Positions 25,714 to 33,855 of a stretch of 64,000 nucleotides of DNA are shown piece by piece. The stretch comes from Williamsia maris (GTDB lineage Bacteria > Actinomycetota > Actinomycetes > Mycobacteriales > Mycobacteriaceae). The notes under the pieces were generated by a model that was not told the origin of the DNA, ran no database searches, and saw only the letters and a list, made by a program, of their open reading frames with translations. The position numbers and the translations under genes were made by a program. The first letter of the stretch is position 1. Each line of letters starts with the position of its first letter. The stretch is taken from assembly GCF_024171815.1 (NCBI RefSeq), contig NZ_JAMTCJ010000002.1, positions 1,341,485 through 1,405,484 on the forward strand, in the 5' to 3' direction.

Positions 25714-27678
25714 TCAGTGGCAGCTGTGACCCTGGTCGTCGCCGGGGGTGTGACACGCCGCCGAGGCCTCGACATCGAGGGCCGGGTTGCGATCGAAGAA
25801 CCCGAAGGGCTTGAGCCAGAACGACACCGTGTCGGCGGGCATGACCGGCCAGTCCTCCGGACGGGTGATGTGATGGACGCCGAAGACGTACCAGAGCACG
25901 ACGTCGGTGTTGTCGATGGAGCGATCGGCCTTGGTCCACTCGCCGAGGCCGGTGTCGACCGACGACTGGTTGACGAACTCGCCGGCCGGCCACCGCTCCT
26001 CGGCATTGTTCGGCGTGACCCAAAGGGTGTGGCCGATGACGGTCGCGCGCTGGAAGATCGGTGACTCCGGCGCGAACATCGGTGGGATCGCGTCGCCGGG
26101 TACCAACTTGTAGGACGGGTGGGTGCCGAGACCGTTGACCGTGTTGGTGTTGACCACCTTCCACGCCCGCTGCGACGCCCAGTTCATGTCCTGGCGGCCC
26201 TCCGACTCGGTGCGCAGAGGGGTGTTGCGCTGGACCAGTGACAGCCCGTAGGGATTGTCCGGACCGATGGGCTCGGCCTCGGTCTCGCTCATGACCACGG
26301 TGTTGTCGGTGCCGTCGACGTCGAGATCGAGGCGGGCGACCAGGAAGTGTTGGTGGAACGGCGCGTACGTGCGTTCGTCGACGAGGGTGCCGTGCGGGTG
26401 GTCGGCTCCCGGGGCGATCGGCGTGGTCACCATGATGCCGGTGGCACGCACCTCGCACTGGATGTTGCCGTCCTGATAGAAGCGCCAGTAGACGAGGTAC
26501 TCGTAGTTCGCGACGGTGACGTGGAACGAGACCGTCAGCCGCCGCATCCGTCGGACCTCGGCGCCGGCATCGTGATCGACGTGCTTCCACAACACCGCGT
26601 CGTCTTCCTCGTGGATGCAGATCGCGTTGGTGATCGTGTACGGCTCGCCGGCGCTGTTGTGCAGTGTCGCATCGAGATACCGGATCTCGCCGAGACAGTC
26701 ACAGCCGAGTTCGAGCGACGTGGTCATGAAGCCGAGTCCCCACTCGCCGATGTCGAAGGCGGTGCGCCGGTAGTGGTCGCCGCAGTGGTCGCGGTAGGGG
26801 ACCATCATCTCCGCGAACGACATCCGGTGGGCGACCGGACGGACGCGATCGCCGTCGCGGTAACCGACGGTGTGCAGGGTCATGCCCTCGCGGTGGTTGA
26901 AACCCACTCGCAGGGACCAGTTCTGCCACTCCAGGCGGTTGCCGTCGAGCGTGAACGAGGGGCCCTCGGGCTGGGTGATCTCCAACGGCTTGAGCGGCTC
27001 GCGCCGTGACGAGTTCCGGATGCGTTCGGGGATCAGCGACGGGACGTATTCGCCCATCACCTCGGGTGGGTCGATGGCGCCGTCGGCGGAGTCGAAGCTG
27101 TCCTCGATGCGCAGGAGCTCCATGGCGTTGACGTCGATGACGCAGTGCAGACCGCTCACCGGATGCGCGTACGGGTTCGCGCCGGGCTCCGACCGCAGCC
27201 AGGTGTCCGACCAGCCGAGTCGACGGTCGCGGTACTCGTCCGGCATCACCGCGGCGCCGTAGGTCCAGGTGTCCATGAACACCAGGTCCAGGTCGGTGAT
27301 GCCACGACGGGCCAGGGCGGCGACGACGTCGGGGTGCGCCCGCAGGACGCGGTCGCACTCCTCGAACTCGTCGACGGTGAAGTTGGCCTGTACGCCCGGG
27401 ATGTGGTCGAACGATTCCACGGCGGAGTCGGTCAGCGACACCACCGCCTTGTAGGTCGCGTTGCGGGCGCTGTCCAGGCAGGTCACCAGGGCGCGGCGTG
27501 CGGGTACCTCACCGGTGGAATCGAATGCGGCGAGTTCTGCCTTGCTCGGCTCGGCCATCTCGATCGAGCAGAAGCGCCAGCCGGCCCCGACACCGTGTGT
27601 CTCGCCGAGAAGGCCTGCAACTGTGGTGAATTCGTCGGAGCCCAGCGGATCGAGCGGGTGGCGTGCGGTCTGCGACAT
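25714..27678 (-). CDS. Copper-containing primary-amine oxidase
   Basis: A 654-residue enzyme close in length to Arthrobacter amine oxidases. The topaquinone precursor is Tyr392 in VANYEYLVYW. The catalytic-base Asp is in YRRTAFDIGEWGLG, copper ligands are FHQHFL and the His pair of FGVHHITRPEDWPVMP, and DLDVDG follows the copper site. It oxidises primary amines to aldehydes with release of H2O2 and ammonia. No signal peptide is visible, so it is cytoplasmic. The aldehyde dehydrogenase gene just upstream in the same direction, and the PucR regulator beyond it, point to a joint amine catabolic unit; putrescine made by AguAB or a monoamine could be the substrate. Confidence 0.95.
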   Translation of the reverse strand: MSQTARHPLDPLGSDEFTTVAGLLGETHGVGAGWRFCSIEMAEPSKAELAAFDSTGEVPARRALVTCLDSARNATYKAVVSLTDSAVESFDHIPGVQANFTVDEFEECDRVLRAHPDVVAALARRGITDLDLVFMDTWTYGAAVMPDEYRDRRLGWSDTWLRSEPGANPYAHPVSGLHCVIDVNAMELLRIEDSFDSADGAIDPPEVMGEYVPSLIPERIRNSSRREPLKPLEITQPEGPSFTLDGNRLEWQNWSLRVGFNHREGMTLHTVGYRDGDRVRPVAHRMSFAEMMVPYRDHCGDHYRRTAFDIGEWGLGFMTTSLELGCDCLGEIRYLDATLHNSAGEPYTITNAICIHEEDDAVLWKHVDHDAGAEVRRMRRLTVSFHVTVANYEYLVYWRFYQDGNIQCEVRATGIMVTTPIAPGADHPHGTLVDERTYAPFHQHFLVARLDLDVDGTDNTVVMSETEAEPIGPDNPYGLSLVQRNTPLRTESEGRQDMNWASQRAWKVVNTNTVNGLGTHPSYKLVPGDAIPPMFAPESPIFQRATVIGHTLWVTPNNAEERWPAGEFVNQSSVDTGLGEWTKADRSIDNTDVVLWYVFGVHHITRPEDWPVMPADTVSFWLKPFGFFDRNPALDVEASAACHTPGDDQGHSCH

Positions 27679-27706
27679 GGACTCACTTCTCTCGGGGAGG
27701 AAAACA

Positions 27707-27739
27707 CGCCTGCGCGGCCGGGTTACGACCGCGCAGGCG
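27707..27739 (-). terminator. Hairpin between aldehyde dehydrogenase and amine oxidase genes
   Basis: CGCCTGCGCGG and CCGCGCAGGCG form a perfect 11-base stem with an 11-base loop in the 75-base gap. It may terminate or attenuate transcription from the aldehyde dehydrogenase gene into the amine oxidase gene, or stabilise one of the messages. Confidence 0.65.
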
Positions 27740-27753
27740 GGGTATGCGGGGTG

Positions 27754-29157
27754 TCACTCGTCGGAACTCATCACGTGCTTGAGGCGGGTGTAGTCCTCCA
27801 CGCCGTAAGAGGAGAGGTCCTTGCCGTAACCGGAGTTCTTGAAGCCGCCGTGCGGCATCTCGGCCACCAGCGGGATGTGGCAGTTGATCCACACACAACC
27901 GAAATCCAGTGCGGCCGAGAGACGGTTGGCCGTGCCGTGGTCGGTGGTCCAGACGCTCGAGGCGAGTCCGTAGTTCACGTCGTTGGCCATCGAGATGGCC
28001 TGCGCCTCGTCGTCGAAGGACTGCACGGTGACCACGGGCCCGAAGGTCTCCTCCTGCACCAGCTTGTCGTCCTGTGCGACACCGGTGATGACGGTCGGCT
28101 CGACGAAGAACCCCTTGTCGCCCTTGCGCTTGCCGCCGGCTGCGACGGTCGCGTGCGGGGGAATGGAGTCGAGGATCGACGTGACCTTCGAGAAGTGGTT
28201 GATGTTGTTGAGCGGCGGGACCTCGACCGAGGCGGTGTAGCCGACCAGCTTCTCGACGAACGCGTCGTGGATCGAGCTGTGCACGAGGATCCGGGTGACC
28301 GCGGTGCAGTCCTGGCCGGCGTTGAAGAACGCGGCGTCGGCGATCGGCTCGACCGCCTTGTCCAGGTCGGCGTCGGCGAAGACCACGGCGGGTGCCTTGC
28401 CGCCGAGTTCGAGGTGGGCGCGCTTGAGCTGCTGGGCGGCCGCGACGGCGACCGCGATTCCTGCGCGTACCGATCCGGTGATGGCGACCATGGCCGGTGT
28501 CGGGTGGCTGACCACCGCGGCCCCGGTCTCGCCGTTGCCCAGGACCACGTTGAGCACGCCGTCCGGCAGGATGCCCTTGCTGATCTCGGCGAGCACGAGG
28601 GTGCTCTCGGGGGTGGTGTCGCTGGGCTTGAGGACGATGGTGTTGCCCGCGGCCAACGCAGGCCCGATCTTCCACAGCGCCATCATCAGCGGGTAGTTCC
28701 ACGGCGTGACCTGGCCGATGACGCCGACCGGCTCGCGACGGACGTAGGAGGTGAACCCCTCCATGTACTGCCCGGCGGCCTTGCCCTCGAGCAGGCGGGC
28801 GGCGCCGGCGAAGAAGCGGATCTGATCCGCGCCGACGGTCACCTCCTCGTCGGCGATCTGCTGTTCGGGCTGACCGGTGTTGCGGGCCTGCGCGGCGACG
28901 ATGCGGTCCGAGTTCGCCTCGATGGCGTCGGCCAGCTTGAGCAGGGCGGTCTGGCGGGTCTTGGGGGTGGTCTTGCCCCAGGTGGTGAAGGCCTGTGTCG
29001 CGGCGGCCATCGCGGCGTCGACGTCGGACGCGGTCGAGATCGGTGAGGACGCCACCACGGACTCGTCGATCGGGTTGACGATGTCGATGGTCTCGGTGGA
29101 CGCGGACTCGACGAAAGCGCCGTCGATGTAGTTCCGCAGGACGGTGGGGGAGGTCAT
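27754..29157 (-). CDS. Aldehyde dehydrogenase, gamma-aminobutyraldehyde dehydrogenase-like
   Basis: A 467-residue NAD(P)-dependent aldehyde dehydrogenase. VTPWNYPLMMALWKIGPALAAGN is the family signature; the general base Glu is in AHLELGGKAP and the nucleophilic Cys in NAGQDCTAVTR. The last part, GFKNSGYGKDLSSYGVEDYTRLKHV, matches the aminobutyraldehyde (PatD/YdcW) subgroup. With the amine oxidase encoded next it would convert amine-derived aldehydes to acids, for example 4-aminobutanal to GABA. One oddity: the TGSV NAD-pocket segment reads ITGSVRAGIAVAVAA, normal for this group. The divergent PucR gene is its likely regulator. Confidence 0.9.
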   Translation of the reverse strand: MTSPTVLRNYIDGAFVESASTETIDIVNPIDESVVASSPISTASDVDAAMAAATQAFTTWGKTTPKTRQTALLKLADAIEANSDRIVAAQARNTGQPEQQIADEEVTVGADQIRFFAGAARLLEGKAAGQYMEGFTSYVRREPVGVIGQVTPWNYPLMMALWKIGPALAAGNTIVLKPSDTTPESTLVLAEISKGILPDGVLNVVLGNGETGAAVVSHPTPAMVAITGSVRAGIAVAVAAAQQLKRAHLELGGKAPAVVFADADLDKAVEPIADAAFFNAGQDCTAVTRILVHSSIHDAFVEKLVGYTASVEVPPLNNINHFSKVTSILDSIPPHATVAAGGKRKGDKGFFVEPTVITGVAQDDKLVQEETFGPVVTVQSFDDEAQAISMANDVNYGLASSVWTTDHGTANRLSAALDFGCVWINCHIPLVAEMPHGGFKNSGYGKDLSSYGVEDYTRLKHVMSSDE

Positions 29158-29230
29158 GGCGCCGCGTGCCTTCCATCGGTGATGTGACGTGCTCAACAGT
29201 CTTTCTGCCGGGCCGCGTCGCCGGACCCTG

Positions 29231-29263
29231 ACACTTTGTCCAGAGGGGCGTGCCACACTGTCC
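29231..29263 (+). promoter_or_regulatory. Direct repeats in the aldehyde dehydrogenase-pucR promoter region
   Basis: ACACTTTGTCC (29231-29241) and ACACTGTCC (29255-29263) start 24 bases apart in the 120-base divergent region. They may be paired sites for the PucR-type protein encoded beside them. Inference only. Confidence 0.35.
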
Positions 29264-29279
29264 GCAATGGAGTGTTCAG

Positions 29280-30833
29280 GTGTCGTTCGCGCATGTCGGC
29301 GGGGTGAGAGCGCTGGGAACCACGGTCGGATGGCTGCTCGACCAGTCGTCGCTGTCGCTGCGGTGCCACGGCGGCGTCGCGGGTCTCGGTCGCGAGATCG
29401 ACTGTGCGCTGACCTCGGAGTTGGTCGACGCCGCGGAGTGGCTCTCCGGCGGTGAACTGCTGCTCACCACCGGCATGCGGCTGCCACCGGACACGGCGGG
29501 TCGGGCGCAGTACCTGCACAGCCTGGCCGAGGTGGGTATCGCCGGGCTCGGGTTCGGGACCGGGCTCGGCTACGACACCGTGCCCACCGACCTCGTGGAG
29601 ATCGCCGACGCGCTGGGTCTCCCGCTGCTCGAGGTGCCTCGGCCGATCCCGTTCTCGGCCATCGCGCGGATGCTCCTCGACCGGCTGGCCGAGGAGCGCT
29701 ACGCCCAGTTCACCCGCGCCACCCGGAGCCAGCCCGCCATGACACGGGCCATCATCTCCGGCGGTGTGCCCGGGTTGGTCGCGGAACTGTCCGCGGCACT
29801 CGATCGATCCGTCGCGTTCATCGACAGCGACGGGCAGGTCGTGTCGACGACGTCGCGCGGTTCCGCGGCCGCAGGGGCGGACCGGGACAGGGCCGCATTG
29901 AGCCACGTTCGTGCGTTGATCGCGCGCGGTCCGATGTCGACGACGGGGGTGACGATCACTGCGGAACACACCATCACCGTGCAGCGCATCAACGCCGGTG
30001 CCGGGGTCGTCGGGTACCTCGCGGTCATCGGTGTCGATCCGCTCGGTGACGTGCACAGGGTGCTCGTCGGGCACGCCGCGTCGTTGGTGACGCTGCAGCA
30101 CGCCGAGGCGGGCAACGTGGCCACCGACCGCGCGGCGTTGCAGTCGGAGATCTTCGACCTCGCGCTGCGCGGGACCACGCCACCGTCTGCTACCGAACTG
30201 CTCGCACGCGCCGCCGACGCCGCGGGGCTCGTCCGGGTCGCGGTGTACGAGTTCCGTTCCGCCGCGGTCGCTTCGGCGGCGTTGCAGACCGTCGGGGTCG
30301 AGCTCTCCGCACGCTGGCGGCCGGTCTTCACCCTGCAGCGCGACCGTGAGGTGGTGGTGCTCCTGCGCGGGGACGACGACGTTGCCGTGGTCCGCGCGCT
30401 CGCCGGCGGGACTCGGATGCGGGCCGGGCTGGGGCCGGTCACCGACCTCGCCGGGCTGGTCTCGTCGGCCGGTCAGGCCCGCCAGGCGGCGCGCAGTGCG
30501 TCCGATGGCGAGGTGGTCGACCTCGAGACCACCGGCTCGGTGCTCGCGATCGACGCCGTCCAGGACGGTCTGCGCGGTTTGCACGACGTCCGTCTGGGGC
30601 CGCTGATCGCGGTCCGTGAGAGCGGGGGAGCGGACCTGGTGGCCACCCTGCGCGGCTACCTCGAGGCCAACGGGCACTGGGAGACGGCGGCGGCGACTGT
30701 CGGTGTGCATCGACACACGTTGCGTCACCGCATCTCTCGTATCGAAGGGTTGCTCGGCGTTGATCTCGGCGACGCCCGCACCCGCGCGGAGCTGTTGCTG
30801 ATCCTGCTCAGCGGGGATCGCCCGCCCGCGTGA
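29280..30833 (+). CDS. PucR family transcriptional regulator
   Basis: A 517-residue regulator. Residues about 10-130 match the PucR N-terminal domain (LDQSSLSL...LLLTTGMRLPPD; GLPLLEVPRPIPFSAIARMLLDRL), the middle is a GAF-like or GGDEF-like sensor region and the C-terminus is the HTH_30 helix-turn-helix (TLRGYLEANGHWETAAATVGVHRHTLRHRISRIEGLLG). PucR proteins control purine, amine and amino-acid breakdown operons. It is divergent from the aldehyde dehydrogenase gene. The GTG at 29280 is chosen for the GGAG nine bases before it; GTG at 29250 or 29304 is also possible. Confidence 0.87.
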   Translation: MSFAHVGGVRALGTTVGWLLDQSSLSLRCHGGVAGLGREIDCALTSELVDAAEWLSGGELLLTTGMRLPPDTAGRAQYLHSLAEVGIAGLGFGTGLGYDTVPTDLVEIADALGLPLLEVPRPIPFSAIARMLLDRLAEERYAQFTRATRSQPAMTRAIISGGVPGLVAELSAALDRSVAFIDSDGQVVSTTSRGSAAAGADRDRAALSHVRALIARGPMSTTGVTITAEHTITVQRINAGAGVVGYLAVIGVDPLGDVHRVLVGHAASLVTLQHAEAGNVATDRAALQSEIFDLALRGTTPPSATELLARAADAAGLVRVAVYEFRSAAVASAALQTVGVELSARWRPVFTLQRDREVVVLLRGDDDVAVVRALAGGTRMRAGLGPVTDLAGLVSSAGQARQAARSASDGEVVDLETTGSVLAIDAVQDGLRGLHDVRLGPLIAVRESGGADLVATLRGYLEANGHWETAAATVGVHRHTLRHRISRIEGLLGVDLGDARTRAELLLILLSGDRPPA

Positions 30834-30930
30834 TCCCTGCCGGGCGGTGTCGAGAATCAGGCTGATCGCAACCGTGGCCACCGGCCGCGACCGACTCCTA
30901 GCCTGAGCCGGTGGACGGCAGGGGCAACGG

Positions 30931-31668
30931 GTGACGACGGACGCCGCGTCGGCGCGACCCACTGCCGAGGACCTCGCGATCCACCCGCTCGACGACCCGG
31001 TGCGGTCGTCTCTACGTGGGGCACACGCCCCGTTCGCCGAATGGTCCGGACGTATTGCCCGCTATCACCACGAGGTCGCTGCCTTCGTCGGTCACCCACC
31101 CGTGATGAGTGATCAGGACTGGGTCGATCTCGCCGCGATCGTCGGTCCGTCGACGCCGGTGGCGCTGCGGGGTGCGTACGTGCCGCCCGCCGGCTGGGAG
31201 GTGCTCGGGGAGTTCGGCTCGGTGCAGCTCGACGGGTCCGGTCTGGCGGTCGCGCCCGAGCCCGCGGCCATCGTGTTGGGCCCCGAGGACGTCCCCGCGA
31301 TGCTCGACCTGGTGGCGCGGACCGAGCCCGGACCGTTCCGGATCCGAACCGTCGAGATGGGGACCTACCTCGGGTTCCGGCACGACGGTGAACTGGTCGC
31401 TCTGGCCGGTGAGCGCATGCATCCGCTCGGATGGACCGAGATCAGCGCGGTCTGCACTGACCCGCGGTTCCGCAGGCGCGGTCTGAGCACCCGTCTCGTC
31501 CGGGCTGTCGGACACGGGATCCGGGCGCGCGGTGAGGTGCCGTTCCTGCACGCGCGCGCCGACAATCTCACGGCGATCCGGCTCTACGAGTCACTGGGAT
31601 TCACCCTGCGCAAGCGGTCGGTGCTCACCTCGGTCCGAACACCGGCCACCGACCCGTCGCGTCGATGA
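30931..31668 (+). CDS. GNAT family N-acetyltransferase
   Basis: A 245-residue protein with the acetyltransferase fold in its C-terminal half. The acetyl-CoA loop is DPRFRRRGLSTRLVRAVGHGIRARG, preceded by EISAVCT and followed by LHARADNLTAIRLYESLGFTLRKR, a close match to FR47-like GNAT domains. The first 120 residues are a separate, less conserved region. It has an upstream GTG start and overlaps the next gene by four bases. The substrate is unknown. Confidence 0.85.
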   Translation: MTTDAASARPTAEDLAIHPLDDPVRSSLRGAHAPFAEWSGRIARYHHEVAAFVGHPPVMSDQDWVDLAAIVGPSTPVALRGAYVPPAGWEVLGEFGSVQLDGSGLAVAPEPAAIVLGPEDVPAMLDLVARTEPGPFRIRTVEMGTYLGFRHDGELVALAGERMHPLGWTEISAVCTDPRFRRRGLSTRLVRAVGHGIRARGEVPFLHARADNLTAIRLYESLGFTLRKRSVLTSVRTPATDPSRR

Positions 31669-32219
31669 CGTCGTTCGACACCGCGGCCGTTGCCGGCGTG
31701 TACGAATCGGTCGCCGATGCGATCGGTAACACCCCGCTCGTCCGGCTGCGCGGGGTCACCGAGGGCATCGAGGCCGCGGTGTACGTAAAACTCGAGTTCC
31801 TCAACCCCGGTGGCAGCGTCAAGGATCGCGCGGCGGTGTCGATGATCGACGCCGCCGAACGTGACGGGTCGTTGCGGCCGGGCGGGACGGTGGTCGAGGG
31901 CACCTCCGGCAACACCGGCATCGGGTTGACGATGGTCGCCGCCGCACGCGGATATCGCAGCATCGTGGTGGTGCCGGACAAGACGAGCGTCGAGAAGATC
32001 GCAACCCTCCGGGCGCACGGGGCCGACGTCCGCTCATCCGACCTCGACGGGGTGTCGGACGACGAACCGACTACATCGGTTGTGACCGAACCACTTCCGC
32101 TCGCCGGGGTGGGCGAGGGTCCTGACGTGGTGGCCGGCCGCATCGAAGCCGGTGAACCGTCGGTGGTCATCGTCCGTGGCGGGCGCGTGGTCGAGGTCCG
32201 TGACGCGTCCCGGTTCTGA
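31665..32219 (+). pseudogene. Internally deleted cystathionine beta-synthase / cysteine synthase-like gene
   Basis: A 184-residue frame that begins like a normal PLP fold-type II enzyme: GNTPLVRLRGV, EFLNPGGSVKDRAAVSM (Schiff-base Lys), EGTSGNTGIGL (phosphate loop) and VVVPDKTSVEKIATLRAHGADV. It then stops resembling the enzyme. The tail PLPLAGVGEGPDVVAGRIEAGEPSVVIVRGGRVVEV reads like the last CBS domain of cystathionine beta-synthase. About 250 residues of catalytic and regulatory sequence are therefore missing, including the PLP-binding GGTIT loop, so a catalytic role is unlikely. The reading frame is intact across the join. It overlaps the acetyltransferase gene and may still be translated. 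Confidence 0.7.
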
Positions 32220-32394
32220 CTCATCTGGCTAGCGCGCCGTAACCGTTAGAGGGTGCATCGCGACCTGTGGACAACTACTGTCGCGTCGGGTCTGACGTCG
32301 GTGCACGCGTGTACGATGCTTCGGCTGACGGTGACGAGGTACGAAATACATTCATGTTCAACAACATTCACTGAAATTAATGGTTGCACCTCGT

Positions 32395-32410
32395 TCGAAC
32401 ATGTGTACGA
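32395..32410. promoter_or_regulatory. LexA (SOS) box upstream of the HNH/DUF222 gene
   Basis: TCGAACATGTGTACGA differs at one base from the mycobacterial SOS box TCGAACNNNNGTTCGA. It ends eight bases before the ATG. In M. tuberculosis the REP13E12 genes, which encode the same protein family, are reported to carry SOS boxes. Confidence 0.75.
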
Positions 32411-32417
32411 TGGAAGC

Positions 32418-33716
32418 ATGAGTGGGGGAACACTTACCGACATCGCCAACGCAGTTGTCGATGAATACGGTTGCAAGCAAACAGTTGTCGCTGATGTCGA
32501 CGAGCTGATCGTGGACGCGATCCGAGGTGCTGTTGCGTTGCGGGCGGTGGCCGATGACGTGTTGGCGCGGTTGACGGCACAGGCCGAGCGTGTGGGGACG
32601 GCGAAGCGGGCGGGGATGTCGCTACGGGAGTTGTTGTGTGCGAATGGGCTGGCTCCCGCTGTCGCGTCCAGGTTGATCCGGCTCGGGCGGGCACTGCAGG
32701 TGTTACCGCGGTTGGCGCGCCACAGTCGCAACGGGTCGGTGTCGGCTGAGCACCTCGATGCGGTCGCCCGGGGTGTCGAGCATGTTGTGCGTCGCACCGG
32801 GGAGTCCGTGGATTCCGAGGCCATCACCGCGCTCGAGGGCAGTCTGGTCGGCCACGCGGTCGCCGGCACTGCGCCCGCGGAGATCGTGGAACGGGCACGC
32901 GCAGTCGCGATCGACATGACCGCGGACAACCCCGAAGGCAGCAACGATCCGGACCGGTTGCCGCCCGCGGAGGACTCGTCCCTCAATGAGTTCGATTGGC
33001 GGGCCGGTGATGACGGGCGACTCCGGGGGACCTTCGAGCTCGACGCACTGACCGGCGAACGCCTGATCACCGCACTCGACACCGCATCACGCCCACGACC
33101 CGAACCCGACGGCTCCGACGACACACGACCGGCGACACGGCGTCGGGCCGATGCGTTCTCCCAGTTCCTCGAATGCGGCACCCGAGGCCTGTCACCCGAC
33201 GCAACCCACGCGCCGCCGCGAACCGAGATCCTGCTGACGGTTCCGCTGGAAAGCGATACCGCCACGACGCCGGGTCCGGCGTGGTTGTCGTGGATGGGAC
33301 CCGTCAGCGACCTCTCCGCCAAGCTCCTGTCCTGCGACGCACGGCTGGCCGGTGTAGGTCTCGACCTCAACGGTGCGCCGGTCTCGATCACCGCACCCGA
33401 ACGGCTGTTCACCGGGGCCGCCCGCAAAGTCGTGCTGCTACGGGACCGCGGCTGCATCAAATGCGGGGCACCTGCCTCGTGGTGCGATGTCCACCACATC
33501 GTCCGTTTCGCCGACGGCGGGCCGACCACCGTCGACAACGGGTGCCTGCTCTGCCGGTCGTGCCACACCGCCGTTCACCACAACGGCTGGGAGATCGTGA
33601 TGGGCGCCGACCGACACCCCTGGCTCATCCCACCCGCCACCGTCGACCCGCGACGCCGGGCACTACCCGCCTACAACCGACGCACCATGCGACTCGACGA
33701 CCCCATCGCCGCCTGA
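32418..33716 (+). CDS. DUF222 / HNH endonuclease (13E12 repeat family)
   Basis: A 432-residue protein. Residues about 30-330 are the helical DUF222 domain found in the mycobacterial 13E12 repeat family; the C-terminal 100 residues carry the HNH nuclease (CIKCGAPASWCDVHHIVRF, then NGCLLCRSCHTAVHHNGW), with paired Cys for zinc and the catalytic His. It is a likely DNA nuclease of mobile or selfish character. An SOS box lies immediately upstream. The first 250 bases use more A/T-ending codons (AAA-rich and GTT, GAT, GCT) than neighbours, and the 5' region 32330-32410 is markedly AT-rich, both suggesting transfer. ATG at 32418 is used; no strong Shine-Dalgarno is seen. Confidence 0.88.
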   Translation: MSGGTLTDIANAVVDEYGCKQTVVADVDELIVDAIRGAVALRAVADDVLARLTAQAERVGTAKRAGMSLRELLCANGLAPAVASRLIRLGRALQVLPRLARHSRNGSVSAEHLDAVARGVEHVVRRTGESVDSEAITALEGSLVGHAVAGTAPAEIVERARAVAIDMTADNPEGSNDPDRLPPAEDSSLNEFDWRAGDDGRLRGTFELDALTGERLITALDTASRPRPEPDGSDDTRPATRRRADAFSQFLECGTRGLSPDATHAPPRTEILLTVPLESDTATTPGPAWLSWMGPVSDLSAKLLSCDARLAGVGLDLNGAPVSITAPERLFTGAARKVVLLRDRGCIKCGAPASWCDVHHIVRFADGGPTTVDNGCLLCRSCHTAVHHNGWEIVMGADRHPWLIPPATVDPRRRALPAYNRRTMRLDDPIAA

Positions 33717-33755
33717 CCGATTCACGCGGCAACCCAGACCACCCGAATACATGCA

Positions 33756-33769
33756 CCCGCCCCGGCGGG
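33756..33769 (+). terminator. Short hairpin after the HNH gene
   Basis: CCCGCC and GGCGGG form a perfect 6-base stem around CC, 40 bases after the HNH stop. A weak terminator without a T tract is likely. Confidence 0.4.
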
Positions 33770-33855
33770 ACCGCATCAGCTCTTTGACAACTTCACAGTG
33801 TGATCGTCGCCCGAGCGTCCGTAGTGTCGTTCGGACGACTACCGACTGGAGAGAC

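Noticed and set aside
26347..29046. Long plus-strand frames opposite the amine oxidase and aldehyde dehydrogenase genes
   Set aside because: They are shadows: Val/Gly/Arg/Asp-rich, no motif, and both opposite genes show complete catalytic motifs.
33793..33803. TCACAGTGTGA before the SDR gene as a Rex or CRP site
   Set aside because: It lacks the TTGTGAA/TTCACAA arms of Rex sites and the spacing of CRP sites; kept only as a remark in the SDR entry.
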